A stretch of DNA of 64,000 nucleotides from Solidesulfovibrio alcoholivorans DSM 5433 (GTDB taxonomy: Bacteria; Desulfobacterota; Desulfovibrionia; Desulfovibrionales; Desulfovibrionaceae). A program made the translations under genes and the position numbers. The DNA lies in the NCBI RefSeq assembly GCF_000702665.1, contig NZ_JNJA01000002.1, positions 530,477-594,476 of the forward strand, written 5' to 3'. Under the pieces are notes generated by a model, which worked only from the letters and a program-made list of their open reading frames with translations, ran no database searches and was not told where the DNA came from. The stretch's first letter is position 1; every line of letters begins with the position of its first letter. This document shows positions 1-11,267 of this stretch, in pieces.

Positions 1-1843
1 TGGCCTTTTCCAGGGACTCCAGGGTGGGGGCGAAGATGGAGATCTTGCCCGAATCCTCGATGTCGATGGACGCGCCGGTGTCGGCCGTGATGGCCTTGAT
101 GTTCTTGCCGCCGGGTCCGATCACTTCGCGGATTTTTTCCGGATTGATGTTGACCACGGCCAGCTGCGGGGCCAGCGGCGAGAGTTCGGGCCGCGGCGCG
201 GCAAGCGTCTCGGCCATGCGGCCGAGGATGTGCAGCCGGGCTTCCTTGGCCTGGTTCAGGGCCTGGCGCATGACGGCCTGGGGGATGCCCGTGATCTTGA
301 TGTCCATCTGGATGCCGGTGACGCCGTGGGCGGTGCCGGCCACCTTGAAGTCCATGTCGCCCATGGCGTCCTCGTCGCCGAGGATGTCCGTGAGCACGAG
401 GAAGTCGTCGCCCTCCTTGATCAGGCCCATGGCGATGCCGGCCACGGCTTCCTTGACCGGGACGCCGGCGTCCATGAGCGCGAGCGACGCGCCGCACACC
501 GAAGCCATGGACGAGGAGCCGTTGGACTCCATCACCTGGGAGACCACGCGCATGGTGAAGGGGAATTCCTCGGGGCCGGGCAGGACCGGCAGGATGGAGC
601 GCTCGGCGAGCGCGCCGTGGCCGATCTCGCGCCGGGACGGGCCGCGCATGGGCTTGACCTCGCCCACGCAGTAGGGCGGGAAGTTGTAGTGGAGCATGAA
701 ACGCTTGTAGGTCTCGCCGTTGAGCGTTTCGATCTTCTGCTCGTCGCCGGTGGACCCGAGCGTGGCCACGCACAGGGACTTGGTCTCGCCCCGGGCGAAG
801 ATGGTCGAGCCGTGAGTGCGCGGCAGCACGCCCACCTCGATGCCGATGGGGCGCACGGTCTTGGTGTCGCGGCCGTCCAGGCGGATGCCGGTCTCCTTGA
901 TGAGCGCGCGCAGGAGTTTTTTCTCCATGCCCTCGAGGATGTCGCCGGCCTTGGCCTTGTAGGTGGGCTCGTCCGGGAAGGCCGCGAGCACGGCCTCGAT
1001 CACGGCCTGCTTGACGGCCTTGCGCGCCTCGCGGCGGGGCATCTTGTCCTTGATGGCGAAGGCGGCCTTGAGGCCGGCCTCGGCCTTTTCGTGGACCAGC
1101 TTTTCCAGTTCCTCGATGGGCGCGGGCGGCACGAAGGCGATCTTCGGCTTGCCGGCCTTTTCGCGCAGTTCCTCCTGGAGGTCGATCAGGGGCAGCACGT
1201 TCTTGTGCCCCCACTCCAGAGCGTCGGCCAGCATGTCCTCGGACACGAACTGCCCGCCGCCCTCGACCATGACCACGGCGTCGCGGGAGGCGGCGAAGGT
1301 CAGGTTGAGGGTGCTCTCGGCTTTGATCATGGGCACGGTGGGGTTGAAGACGAACTGGCCGGCCACGTAGCCCACGCGGCCGCCGGCGATGGGGCCTTCG
1401 AAGGGGATCTTGGAGATGTGCAGCGCGGCCGAGGCGGCGGTCAGGGCCAGCACGTCGGGCTCCACCTGGCCGTCGGCCGAGAGCACGGTGGCGATGATCT
1501 GCACCTCGTCGCGGAAGCCCTTGGGGAAAAGGGGCCGGCAGGGGCGGTCGATCAGGCGGCACACCAGCACCTCGCGCTCGGAGGGGCGGCCGATTTCGCG
1601 GCGGAAGTAGGAGCCCGGGATGCGCCCGGCGGCGTAGGACATTTCCTGGTAGTCCACGGTGAGGGGGAAAAAGCCTTTCTCCTCGGGCAGGGCCTGCGTG
1701 CAGGCCGTGACCAGCACCACGGTGCCGCCGGACTGGACCCAGACGGCCCCGTCGGCCTGGTTGGCCAGGCGGCCGGTTTCAAGGATGACGGCATTGCCGC
1801 CGATGGTGGCTTCGAGTCGGATGGGATCGAACGTGAGAGTCAT
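1..1843 (-). CDS. pnp: Polyribonucleotide nucleotidyltransferase (PNPase), 3' end cut by window
   Basis: This is the 3'-5' phosphorolytic exoribonuclease of mRNA decay. About 614 codons are visible from the ATG at 1841-1843. They cover both RNase PH-like domains, the all-alpha linker and the start of the KH domain (a GPGGKNIK-type motif near the edge). The C-terminal end of KH and the S1 domain lie outside the window. It is the last gene of the rimP-nusA-infB-truB-rpsO operon, as in many bacteria. The rpsO-pnp gap carries a strong hairpin, the usual place for RNase III-linked control of pnp, although autoregulation here is inference. Identification is secure. Confidence 0.97.
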   Translation of the reverse strand, partial: MTLTFDPIRLEATIGGNAVILETGRLANQADGAVWVQSGGTVVLVTACTQALPEEKGFFPLTVDYQEMSYAAGRIPGSYFRREIGRPSEREVLVCRLIDRPCRPLFPKGFRDEVQIIATVLSADGQVEPDVLALTAASAALHISKIPFEGPIAGGRVGYVAGQFVFNPTVPMIKAESTLNLTFAASRDAVVMVEGGGQFVSEDMLADALEWGHKNVLPLIDLQEELREKAGKPKIAFVPPAPIEELEKLVHEKAEAGLKAAFAIKDKMPRREARKAVKQAVIEAVLAAFPDEPTYKAKAGDILEGMEKKLLRALIKETGIRLDGRDTKTVRPIGIEVGVLPRTHGSTIFARGETKSLCVATLGSTGDEQKIETLNGETYKRFMLHYNFPPYCVGEVKPMRGPSRREIGHGALAERSILPVLPGPEEFPFTMRVVSQVMESNGSSSMASVCGASLALMDAGVPVKEAVAGIAMGLIKEGDDFLVLTDILGDEDAMGDMDFKVAGTAHGVTGIQMDIKITGIPQAVMRQALNQAKEARLHILGRMAETLAAPRPELSPLAPQLAVVNINPEKIREVIGPGGKNIKAITADTGASIDIEDSGKISIFAPTLESLEKA

Positions 1844-1970
1844 GGGCACCTCGCTGAAGAGTGGGGATGGACGACGAACGGTGTCAGCCCTCCCGCCATG
1901 CAGCAGGCGCGACGGCAGCCGGGACGGCGGGTCCCGGGAGCGGGCGCGCATAATGCATGCGCGGGAAGGA

Positions 1971-2000
1971 AGCGGGGCCTGCCGCAAGACAGGCCCCGCT
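1971..2000 (-). terminator. rpsO-pnp intergenic hairpin (terminator or processing site)
   Basis: A perfect 11-bp inverted repeat (1971-1981 with 1990-2000) has an 8-nt loop. On the minus strand it follows the rpsO stop directly and is followed by a weak T/C-rich tail, so it would only partly terminate. The plus-strand side ends in five T. A second, smaller palindrome lies at about 1945-1963. The position matches the rpsO terminator and pnp leader in enterobacteria. Confidence 0.6.
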
Positions 2001-2008
2001 TTTTGACG

Positions 2009-2272
2009 CTACTTGCGCAGTCCGAGCTTCGCGATCAGGTCGCGATAGCGCTGGATGTCCTTTTTCTTCAGGTAGTTTAAAAGTTTGCGGCGCTGGCCGA
2101 CCAGCTTGAGCAGGCCCGTCCGGGAATGGTAATCCTTGGGGTGAGCCTTGAAATGCCCGGTCAGGTACGTGATGCGCGCCGTCAGCAGGGCGACCTGCAC
2201 CTCGGGGGAGCCGGTGTCGCCGTCGTGCTTCTTGTGTTCCGTGATGACGTTTGCCTTGTCTTCGGCAGTCAT
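2009..2272 (-). CDS. rpsO: 30S ribosomal protein S15
   Basis: S15 is a primary 16S rRNA-binding protein of the small-subunit platform. The protein has 87 residues starting [10 protein letters not shown], close to the family length of about 89, and carries the conserved [14 protein letters not shown] and [12 protein letters not shown] segments. Longer in-frame starts upstream would run into the truB 3' end, so the ATG at 2270-2272 is preferred. It lies between truB and pnp in the operon. Confidence 0.97.
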   Translation of the reverse strand: MTAEDKANVITEHKKHDGDTGSPEVQVALLTARITYLTGHFKAHPKDYHSRTGLLKLVGQRRKLLNYLKKKDIQRYRDLIAKLGLRK

Positions 2273-2282
2273 AACCACAGCG

Positions 2283-3278
2283 CTATCCTCCAGTGTTGGG
2301 GGTGGAAGTTCGCTCGGGGACGGTACGTCCGCCGCGCCGGGCCGGTTGCGGGTCGCCGAAAAGACCGCGCAGGATGGCCCACCTGTGTCCACCGTCCGCT
2401 TCCTCGGCCCTGGCCAGGGCCAGGGGCCGGGAGTCCTCGTCGCAAAGCAGGGCGTTTTCCCCGGCGAAGGCCTCGCGCCCGGCGCGCACGCGCACGCCCT
2501 GGCGCACCAGGGCGGCGGCGTCGGCGTCGAGCGCGACGGTCCGCCAGTGGGGCAGGGCCGCCTCGAGCGGGATCACCCGCCCGGGAAGGCTCTGCGGATC
2601 GGCCAGGATGTCCTCCAGGCCGTGCGCCTGCCGCAGTTCGAAGGGACGGCTTGCCTCCCGGGTCAGGGCGGTCATGACGGCGCCGCATCCAAGGCGCTTC
2701 CCCAGGCTGTGGACCAGGGAGCGTATGTAGACGCCGGCGGAGACCCGGACCCGGAACGTCGCCGACGGCAGCGCGAGATGCTCGAGCCGCGCGTCGAAGA
2801 CGGAAATTTTCTTGCGTTTGACCGGGGTGGCCAGGCCCTTGCGGGCCAGTTCGTACAGGGGCCGTCCCTGGTGCTTGGCCGCGGAATAGGGCGGCACCTC
2901 CTGCTCCGTCTCGGCCTTCCAGGCGGCCACGGCCGCTTCCAGCGCGGCCTGTCCCACGTGTTCCCAGGGCGCTTCGGCCGTCACGGCCCCCTGGATGTCG
3001 TAGGTGTCCGTGGTCATGCCCAGGCGCAATTCGCCGAGATAGGCTTTTTCGCCTTCCATCACATAGGGCGCGATCTTGGTGGCTTCGCCGAGGAGCACCA
3101 CCAGCACGCCCGAGGCCAGGGGATCGAGGGTTCCGGCATGGCCTATCTTTTTTTGCCCCAGCCGCTTGATGGCCGTGAGGCAGGCCGTGGACGTCGGCCC
3201 CGAGGGCTTGTCGAGCGCCAGCACGCCGTGGAGTTGGGGCAGGGCGGGCCGGATATGGCGTCCTTTCTGGTTTTGCAT
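2283..3278 (-). CDS. truB: tRNA pseudouridine(55) synthase TruB
   Basis: TruB converts U55 of the tRNA T-loop to pseudouridine. The 331-residue protein has the catalytic GHAGTLDP motif at residues 46-53 (nucleophile Asp52), the KIGHAG lead-in, and a GVYIRSL motif in the second half. Length is normal for bacterial TruB with a PUA-like C-terminal end. It follows the nrnA-like gene by 34 bp and precedes rpsO. Confidence 0.96.
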   Translation of the reverse strand: MQNQKGRHIRPALPQLHGVLALDKPSGPTSTACLTAIKRLGQKKIGHAGTLDPLASGVLVVLLGEATKIAPYVMEGEKAYLGELRLGMTTDTYDIQGAVTAEAPWEHVGQAALEAAVAAWKAETEQEVPPYSAAKHQGRPLYELARKGLATPVKRKKISVFDARLEHLALPSATFRVRVSAGVYIRSLVHSLGKRLGCGAVMTALTREASRPFELRQAHGLEDILADPQSLPGRVIPLEAALPHWRTVALDADAAALVRQGVRVRAGREAFAGENALLCDEDSRPLALARAEEADGGHRWAILRGLFGDPQPARRGGRTVPERTSTPNTGG

Positions 3279-3312
3279 GAGCGGATGAAACCTGAAAAAT
3301 CTGCTGCGGCCG

Positions 3313-4299
3313 TTACTGCCGCGCCATCGCGCCGCGCGCGGCGTCCACGGCCCGGGCCACGGCCTCGGCCAGCATGTCCCCGGCCGCGTCCAGGGGGGCG
3401 TCGAGCTTGCCGCCGGCGGCGTTTTTGTGCCCGCCGCCGCCGAACGAGGCGGCTACGGACTGGATGTTGACATCACCCACGGATCGCAGGGAAAATTTCA
3501 CGCCGCCCTCGGGCAATTCACGGGCCAGGATGGCGGCGGCCACGCCGCGCAGGCGCAGGGCGTTGTTGATCAGCCCCTCGCAGTCCTCGGGGCCGGTGCC
3601 CGTACGCTTGAGCATTGCTTGCGATATCCTGATAACGCCCACCTGTCCATCATGGCGCAGTCCGATCTGCCCCAGAACCTCGGACCACAGGCGCAGCCGG
3701 TTCATGGTCCACTGGTTTTTTATCAGCGCCCCGGTGGCACCCACGTCGAGCCCGCCCCGGATCATCTCCGCCACAAGCTCCAGGCTCTCGGCCGTGGTGC
3801 CGCCGAAGCTGAAGAATCCCGTGTCCGTGGCCATGGCCGCGTAGAGCGCCTGGGCGAGGGGGCCGGTCAGGGGCACGCCCAGGTCCTTGGCCAGAAAGGC
3901 CACCATTTCGCCCGTGGCGCAACGCCCCGGATCGACCCAGTTGATCGCGCCGAAACCGGGGTTGCCCAGGTGGTGGTCGATGACGGCCATGCGCGCGGGA
4001 TCGAGGACGCTTTCCAGGTTGCCCAGGCGCGGGCCGTCACCGCAGTCGAGCACGAGCGCCAGGTCGTAGCCGTCGTCGGGCGGCGTATCGAGCAGCGGCG
4101 CGGGCAGTTCCAGCCAGCCGTACTGCGGCGGCACCGGGGAGTCGTTTAAGAGGCTGAAGGACTTGCCGAGCGCTTCCAGGATGAAGCCCATGGCCGCGGT
4201 CGCGCCCAGGGCGTCGCCGTCCGGGGAGGCATGGGCGGCGACTACGAAGGAGCGACCCTGGCGGATGCGCCGGGCGATCTCATGCCTCGGGTCGGCCAT
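3313..4299 (-). CDS. nrnA: DHH-family phosphoesterase, NrnA-like (nanoRNase / pAp phosphatase)
   Basis: The family removes the last nucleotides of short oligoribonucleotides and often dephosphorylates pAp. The 328-residue protein has the DHH-domain motifs AHASPDGDALG (22-32), a DCGD motif near residue 85 and DHH at 108-110. The C-terminal DHHA1 domain has the GGGGHKNAAGG signature. The start overlaps the end of rbfA by 20 bp. The neighbours rbfA and truB are typical for this gene in Deltaproteobacteria and Firmicutes. Exact substrate preference cannot be read from sequence. Confidence 0.88.
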   Translation of the reverse strand: MADPRHEIARRIRQGRSFVVAAHASPDGDALGATAAMGFILEALGKSFSLLNDSPVPPQYGWLELPAPLLDTPPDDGYDLALVLDCGDGPRLGNLESVLDPARMAVIDHHLGNPGFGAINWVDPGRCATGEMVAFLAKDLGVPLTGPLAQALYAAMATDTGFFSFGGTTAESLELVAEMIRGGLDVGATGALIKNQWTMNRLRLWSEVLGQIGLRHDGQVGVIRISQAMLKRTGTGPEDCEGLINNALRLRGVAAAILARELPEGGVKFSLRSVGDVNIQSVAASFGGGGHKNAAGGKLDAPLDAAGDMLAEAVARAVDAARGAMARQ

Positions 4300-4615
4300 A
4301 GACCATGTCCTCCAGGTACGTGTCGCGAGCGAAACGCAGTTCCGGCACGAATTTCATGCGCAGGCGCTGGCCGAGGAGGGTACGCAAAAAACCCTTGGCC
4401 TGCTCCAGGGCCTTGGCCGCCGCAGCGAGGCGGGCCTCGTCGCCGCTTAACGTATAATAGATCCTGACGATGGACATGTCGGCATTGAGGGCCGCGCCGC
4501 TTATGGTCACGAGTTCCAGACGGGGGTCCTTGACGTCTTCGGACAGGGCAATGGCCATTTCCCGGGCGATCTGGTCGGCCAGGCGGCTCGAACGGCGCGT
4601 AGGGGTGCGCTTCAT
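4280..4615 (-). CDS. rbfA: 30S ribosome-binding factor A
   Basis: RbfA is a late 30S maturation factor that binds near the 16S 5' domain. The 111-residue form starting MKRTPTRRSSRLADQ has the normal family length. It carries the KH-type core with the DPRL-LVTISG and FVPELRF-RD segments. A longer in-frame start exists but would overlap the DUF503 gene, so the ATG at 4613-4615 is chosen. The 3' end overlaps the nrnA-like start by 20 bp, suggesting translational coupling. Confidence 0.95.
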   Translation of the reverse strand: MKRTPTRRSSRLADQIAREMAIALSEDVKDPRLELVTISGAALNADMSIVRIYYTLSGDEARLAAAAKALEQAKGFLRTLLGQRLRMKFVPELRFARDTYLEDMVYGRPEA

Positions 4616-4631
4616 GAAGGGTCTCAATGCC

Positions 4632-4919
4632 TCACAGGGAAAGGATGGCGATGTCGTCGTCCACGAGTTCGGCCTCGGCAGCGGCAATCACCATGTTGAG
4701 GGCCTTTTGCAGCAGGCCCCGGGCATGGGTGGCGTCGGCGGAGACGGTGACGGCGGCCAGGACGAGGGTGTCCCACGACTCCTGCATGGCCGTTTCGGCC
4801 ACGGCCACGTTGAATTTGTTGCGCAGTTTCATCTTGAGGCTCTGGGCCACGCGGCGTTTCCCCTTGAGCGAATCGTTGCCGTGCAGGGCGAATTCCAGGG
4901 TCAGGACGCCGACAACCAT
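4632..4919 (-). CDS. DUF503 family protein (YlxP-like)
   Basis: This small protein of 95 residues begins MVVGVLTLEFALHGNDSLKGKR, which is the DUF503 signature: a beta strand, then a SLK-KR motif. The family is regularly encoded between infB and rbfA and is called YlxP in Firmicutes. A role in ribosome maturation has been proposed for it, but nothing in this sequence shows a specific activity. It sits 59 bp after infB. Confidence 0.88.
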   Translation of the reverse strand: MVVGVLTLEFALHGNDSLKGKRRVAQSLKMKLRNKFNVAVAETAMQESWDTLVLAAVTVSADATHARGLLQKALNMVIAAAEAELVDDDIAILSL

Positions 4920-4978
4920 GTCGTGAAGTCCTCATCGAAGCGCCGGGCCGGAGCGCGCGCCTCCGGCCCGGCGGCTCG

Positions 4979-7874
<2,896 letters not shown>

Positions 7875-7882
<8 letters not shown>

Positions 7883-8120
7883 CTTGACCCCCCCTCCGGC
7901 GCCTGGGCCGCACGGAGTATTTCGAAAATTTCTCGGCGCATTCGGGGTTGGCGCAGAGATAGTGCCCCCGTCCGGGCAATACGGCCCTGGGATCGGGCAC
8001 CAAACCCGCGCCTTCGGCGAGCACGTGCCGGCGCAGGCTGCTTTTGGGAAACCGGCCCCGGCATACCACGCACATGCGCGTGGGCGAGGCGGGGCGCTGT
8101 CCCGAGTCGGTTCGCTGCAT
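7875..8120 (-). CDS. ylxR: YlxR-like (DUF448) nucleic-acid-binding protein
   Basis: The 81-residue basic protein starts [24 protein letters not shown] and carries the DUF448 core [16 protein letters not shown] with a second Cys pair (CANPEC). Its ATG overlaps the nusA stop (ATGA type), and its end overlaps the infB start by 8 bp, so all three genes are probably translationally coupled. YlxR is the usual gene between nusA and infB. RNA or RNase P-related roles are reported for the family, but function here is not shown. Confidence 0.88.
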
Positions 8121-9550
8121 CAGGCCTTGTCCGTCTCCGGTTCGCCGGATTCGCCGGGTTCGCCGGCGTCTTGCGTCGCTTCGCCCGTGGCTTCGCCGGC
8201 CGCCTCGGCGTCGACGGCTTCGCTCTGGGCGGTTTCGTCTGTGTCCGCGTCGGCGTCTGCGCTTGCGTCTGCGTCGGCGTCTGCGTCGGCGTCGTCCCCG
8301 ACTGCGGCGGCCGCGGCGGTGGCGCCCATGAGTTTGAGCGCCGCACGCAGGTCGTCGCGCTTGGACGGCGTCATGCCGGCGATGGCGTCGATGGCGTCGT
8401 CGGGCGCGCCGGCCAGCTGCTCCATGGTCTCGAAGCCCGCATCCAGGATGTTGTCCACGGGAATTTCGGCGACGCTGGCCAGCTGCTCCAGGAATTTCTT
8501 GGAGGCGTTGGCCTCGCGGAAGCGGGATTCGGTGAAGATGTCGATCTTCCAGCCGAGGAGCTTGGCCGCGAGCTTGACGTTCTGGCCCTTGCGGCCGATG
8601 GCCAGGTTGAGCTGGTCGTCGGAGACCACCACTTCCAGGGCTTTTTCGTCCTCGTCCACGGAAATGCGGGTGACGCGGGCCGGGGACAGGGCGTTGGCGG
8701 CGTAGGAAGCGATCTCGGGATTCCAGACCACGATGTCGATGCGCTCGCCGCGCAGCTCCTGCACGATGTTCTGGATGCGCGAGCCGCGGATGCCCACGCA
8801 CGCGCCCACGGGATCGACGTCGCGGTCCTTGCTGATCACGGCGACCTTGGCGCGCGAACCGGGGTCGCGGGCCACGGCCACGATCTTGACCGTGCCGTCG
8901 GAAACCTCGGGCACCTCGCGGGCGAAGAGCGCCTTCATGTAGTCGCCGTGGGTACGCGAGACGATGATCTGCGGGCCGCGGCCGGAAGGCAGGACCTCGA
9001 TGATGTAGGCCTGCACGCGGTCGCCGCGCTTGTAGCGTTCGCGGGGGATCTGTTCTTCCTTGGGCAGGAGCGCCTCGGTGCGGCCGAGGTTGATGATCCA
9101 GCCTGTGCGGTCGCGGCGCTGGATGATGCCGGAAATGATCTCGCCCTTGCGGTCCTTGTATTCCTCGTAGATGATCTCCTGTTCGGCGTCGCGCATGCGC
9201 TGGATGATCACCTGCTTGGCGGACTGGGCGGCGATGCGCCCGAGATTTTCCACGGTGAGCTTGAAGCCCATCTCGTCGTCGAGCACGACGTTGGGGTCGA
9301 TGGCGCGGGCGTCGGACAGGCAGATTTCCGCCGCAGGATCGGCCACGTCGTCGTCCTCCACCACGACCTTGAACTGGTAGACCTCGATTTCCCCCTGCTC
9401 GTCGTTATAGCTGACTTCGACGTCGAGGTTCTCGCCGTACTTGCGGATCACCGAGGAACGGACGGCTTCCTCCAGGGTGTCGACCAGCAGGTCGCGGTCG
9501 ATGCCGCGGTCCTTGCTGATCTGGTCGATGGCTTTCTTCAGTTCCGTCAT
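8120..9550 (-). CDS. nusA: Transcription termination/antitermination protein NusA
   Basis: NusA binds RNA polymerase and modulates pausing, termination and antitermination. The 476-residue protein has the NusA N-terminal domain (1-125), an S1 domain, and tandem KH domains (GVRGSRIQ and GRKGQN motifs near 235 and 305). A helix-hairpin-helix-like segment follows at about 350-410. The last 50 residues are a strongly acidic Asp/Ala repeat tail instead of an ordered acidic repeat domain. It overlaps rimP by 4 bp and ylxR by 1 bp. Confidence 0.97.
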   Translation of the reverse strand: MTELKKAIDQISKDRGIDRDLLVDTLEEAVRSSVIRKYGENLDVEVSYNDEQGEIEVYQFKVVVEDDDVADPAAEICLSDARAIDPNVVLDDEMGFKLTVENLGRIAAQSAKQVIIQRMRDAEQEIIYEEYKDRKGEIISGIIQRRDRTGWIINLGRTEALLPKEEQIPRERYKRGDRVQAYIIEVLPSGRGPQIIVSRTHGDYMKALFAREVPEVSDGTVKIVAVARDPGSRAKVAVISKDRDVDPVGACVGIRGSRIQNIVQELRGERIDIVVWNPEIASYAANALSPARVTRISVDEDEKALEVVVSDDQLNLAIGRKGQNVKLAAKLLGWKIDIFTESRFREANASKKFLEQLASVAEIPVDNILDAGFETMEQLAGAPDDAIDAIAGMTPSKRDDLRAALKLMGATAAAAAVGDDADADADADASADADADTDETAQSEAVDAEAAGEATGEATQDAGEPGESGEPETDKA

Positions 9551-10110
9551 GGCGTTTCCTCCGGGGTCCCGGACGACGGGTCGTCGGCCCCTTCTGCGGC
9601 AATGGCGTCAAAGGCATGGATAAGGCGGATGCGTTCCGCCTCGTCGAAGTCGAACGTCAGGGAAAAAGCCTTGGGGCCGGGATCGACGGTCGCGGTCAGG
9701 CGGGAGCCGTCCACGGCGTCGAGGACGCCCTTGAAGCGCTTGCGCCCCTCGCGCGGGGCCATAAGCCGGAATTCGATCCCCCGGCCGCAGTAGTCCGCAA
9801 GCTGCGCGGCGGTGAAAAAACGGCGGTCGAGCCCGGGCGAGGAGACTTCCAGCACGTAGGCGCCGGGGATCATGTCTTCCATTTCGAGCAGCGCGCCCAG
9901 GTGGCGGCTGACCTTGGCGCATTCGTCGATGGTCACACCCTTGCGCTGCGGCGTGCGCGGCGTCTCCGGGGCGAGGTCGATGTAAAGGCGCACAAGCTGG
10001 CGGTGTCCCGACGCACCGAGCTCGATTCCCCACAGGGCGAGGCCCATGGTGGCGAGGTAGGGGGAGATCAGCTCCCGGATTTTATCCGGCACGGCGTTTG
10101 TTCGCTGCAT
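9547..10110 (-). CDS. rimP: Ribosome maturation factor RimP
   Basis: RimP is needed for 30S assembly. The 187-residue form starts MQRTNAVPDKIRE and contains the RimP core with VSSPGLDR and the preceding EDMIPGAYVLEV segment. A TTG 18 bases upstream is in frame, but the ATG at 10108-10110 has an AAAGGA ribosome-binding site 5-9 bases ahead, so it is preferred. The gene begins the protein-coding part of the nusA operon, after a tRNA gene and an intrinsic terminator. An acidic tail ends the protein. Confidence 0.93.
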   Translation of the reverse strand: MQRTNAVPDKIRELISPYLATMGLALWGIELGASGHRQLVRLYIDLAPETPRTPQRKGVTIDECAKVSRHLGALLEMEDMIPGAYVLEVSSPGLDRRFFTAAQLADYCGRGIEFRLMAPREGRKRFKGVLDAVDGSRLTATVDPGPKAFSLTFDFDEAERIRLIHAFDAIAAEGADDPSSGTPEETP

Positions 10111-10126
10111 GGCGTCCTTTGTCAGC

Positions 10127-10157
10127 AAAAAAAAAGTGGACCGATCGTCAGGCCCAC
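10127..10157 (-). terminator. Intrinsic terminator between tRNA-Gly and rimP
   Basis: On the minus strand a 7-bp stem (10136-10142 with 10151-10157, one G-U pair) is followed by nine T (10127-10135). This is a textbook Rho-independent terminator between the tRNA gene and rimP. It should release most tRNA transcripts and let only readthrough, or a separate promoter, feed the nusA operon. Confidence 0.8.
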
Positions 10158-10194
10158 CTCGTCACGACAACCGTTCGGTTGGGAGACTCAGGTT

Positions 10195-10270
10195 TGGAGC
10201 GGGCGACGAGGATCGAACTCGCGACACCAAGCTTGGGAAGCTTGTACTCTACCAGCTGAGCTACGCCCGC
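10195..10270 (-). tRNA. tRNA-Gly, anticodon CCC, CCA encoded
   Basis: The 76-nt gene folds as a full cloverleaf. The acceptor GCGGGCG pairs with CGCCCGC (10264-10270 with 10199-10205). The D-arm has AGCTCAGCTGGTAGAGT, and the anticodon stem CAAGC/GCTTG encloses the loop TTCCCAA. The T-arm carries GTTCGATC. The anticodon CCC reads GGG glycine codons. The terminal CCA is genomic (10195-10197). It heads the rimP-nusA operon, where E. coli has an initiator tRNA gene. Confidence 0.96.
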
Positions 10271-10281
10271 TCGAATGGGAG

Positions 10282-10309
10282 GAAATATCATCCTCCCCGT
10301 ATTTGTCAA
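10282..10309 (-). promoter_or_regulatory. Sigma-70 promoter for tRNA-Gly and the nusA operon
   Basis: A perfect -35 box TTGACA (plus-strand 10304-10309) is 16 bp from TATTTC (10282-10287) on the minus strand, ending 11 bp before the mature tRNA 5' end. The -10 box is weak, but the -35 box and placement suit a stable-RNA promoter. Confidence 0.6.
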
Positions 10310-10380
10310 GCGGCCGCGCCCGTCGGCGTAAAAAAAGAGGCGGCCCGGCGCGGCGAGGGGCGGCGCGCGGGACTCCGCCC

Positions 10381-10398
10381 TGGCCCGCGAGTTGCAAA
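10381..10398 (+). promoter_or_regulatory. Sigma-54 promoter of the flagellar operon
   Basis: TGGCCCG (10381-10387), four bases, then TTGCAAA (10392-10398) give the exact GG-N10-GC spacing of RpoN promoters. The predicted start near 10407 leaves a leader of about 18 nt with an AGGAGG ribosome-binding site at 10409-10414 before flgF. An RpoN activator is therefore expected to control the operon. Confidence 0.85.
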
Positions 10399-10424
10399 GG
10401 CTCCGGCCAGGAGGACCGCGTCCT

Positions 10425-11210
10425 ATGGAAATGAGCATGTACAGCGCGCTTTTTGGGGCCCTGTCCACGGAAATGCGCCTCAATCTCAGCGCCAATAATT
10501 TGGCGAATGTCAACACCACGGGCTACAAGCGCGACCGCGTCTCCTTCGAGGACACCTTCCTGCGCTACGCCCACGACTACCATATCGATCCGCGCGGCAA
10601 CCTCCGGGAAAAAGAGCTCCTGCCCCGGGCCGACCTCATCGCCAAGCCCCGCCTGGCCGAGCAGCGCATCGACTTCAGCCAGGGCGCGCTGCAACTGACG
10701 GGCAACCCCCTGGACGTGGCCATCCAGGGCGAGGGTTTTTTCAAGGTCGGCGGGCCCGGCGGCACCTATTACACCAGGAACGGGGCCTTTCACCGCAACG
10801 CCGACGGCATGCTCGTCACGGACCAGGACATGCCGGTGCTCGGCAACGGCGGCCCCATCCAGGTCCCGGAGGGCCGGGCCGTGACCATCGACGGCACGGG
10901 GGCCATCTACGTGGACGACGCCCAGGTGGGCCAGCTCGACGTGGTCACGGTGCAAAACCCCGACGTCCTCCAGAAATACGGCTCCAACCTCTACACGGCC
11001 CAGTCCGGGGCCACGGCCCAGGAAGGCCCGGCCACGGCCGGTCAGACCGAAGTGGCGCAGGGCTACCTCGAAAAGCCCAATGTCGAGGTGGTGGAGGAGA
11101 TGGTCAACATGATCGAAACCCAGCGGACCTTCGAGGCCTACCAGAAAGTCATGACCAATTCGAACGAACTGGACACCAAGGCCATCCGCATGGGCACGGA
11201 CAAGACCTAA
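10425..11210 (+). CDS. flgF: Flagellar basal-body rod protein FlgF
   Basis: FlgF is a proximal-rod subunit. The 261-residue protein has the N-terminal rod motif (SANNLANVNTTGYKRDRVSFE), the central beta domain (NPLDVAIQGEGFFKV) and the C-terminal helix with VEEMVNMIETQRTFEAYQK. The start MEMSMYSALFG follows AGGAGG and the sigma-54 promoter. flgG follows 57 bp later and shares the fold. FlgF rather than another rod protein is inferred from gene order and length. Confidence 0.9.
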   Translation: MEMSMYSALFGALSTEMRLNLSANNLANVNTTGYKRDRVSFEDTFLRYAHDYHIDPRGNLREKELLPRADLIAKPRLAEQRIDFSQGALQLTGNPLDVAIQGEGFFKVGGPGGTYYTRNGAFHRNADGMLVTDQDMPVLGNGGPIQVPEGRAVTIDGTGAIYVDDAQVGQLDVVTVQNPDVLQKYGSNLYTAQSGATAQEGPATAGQTEVAQGYLEKPNVEVVEEMVNMIETQRTFEAYQKVMTNSNELDTKAIRMGTDKT

Positions 11211-11267
11211 AGCCGTCCGCGCATGACGGACGAAGCGCAATAACGGGAAAACGGGAGGAAACGCGCC

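Noticed and set aside
230..2080. Long plus-strand reading frame opposite pnp and other very long frames opposite real genes
   Set aside because: These are shadow frames created by high GC and third-position bias; the minus-strand genes have clear family motifs.
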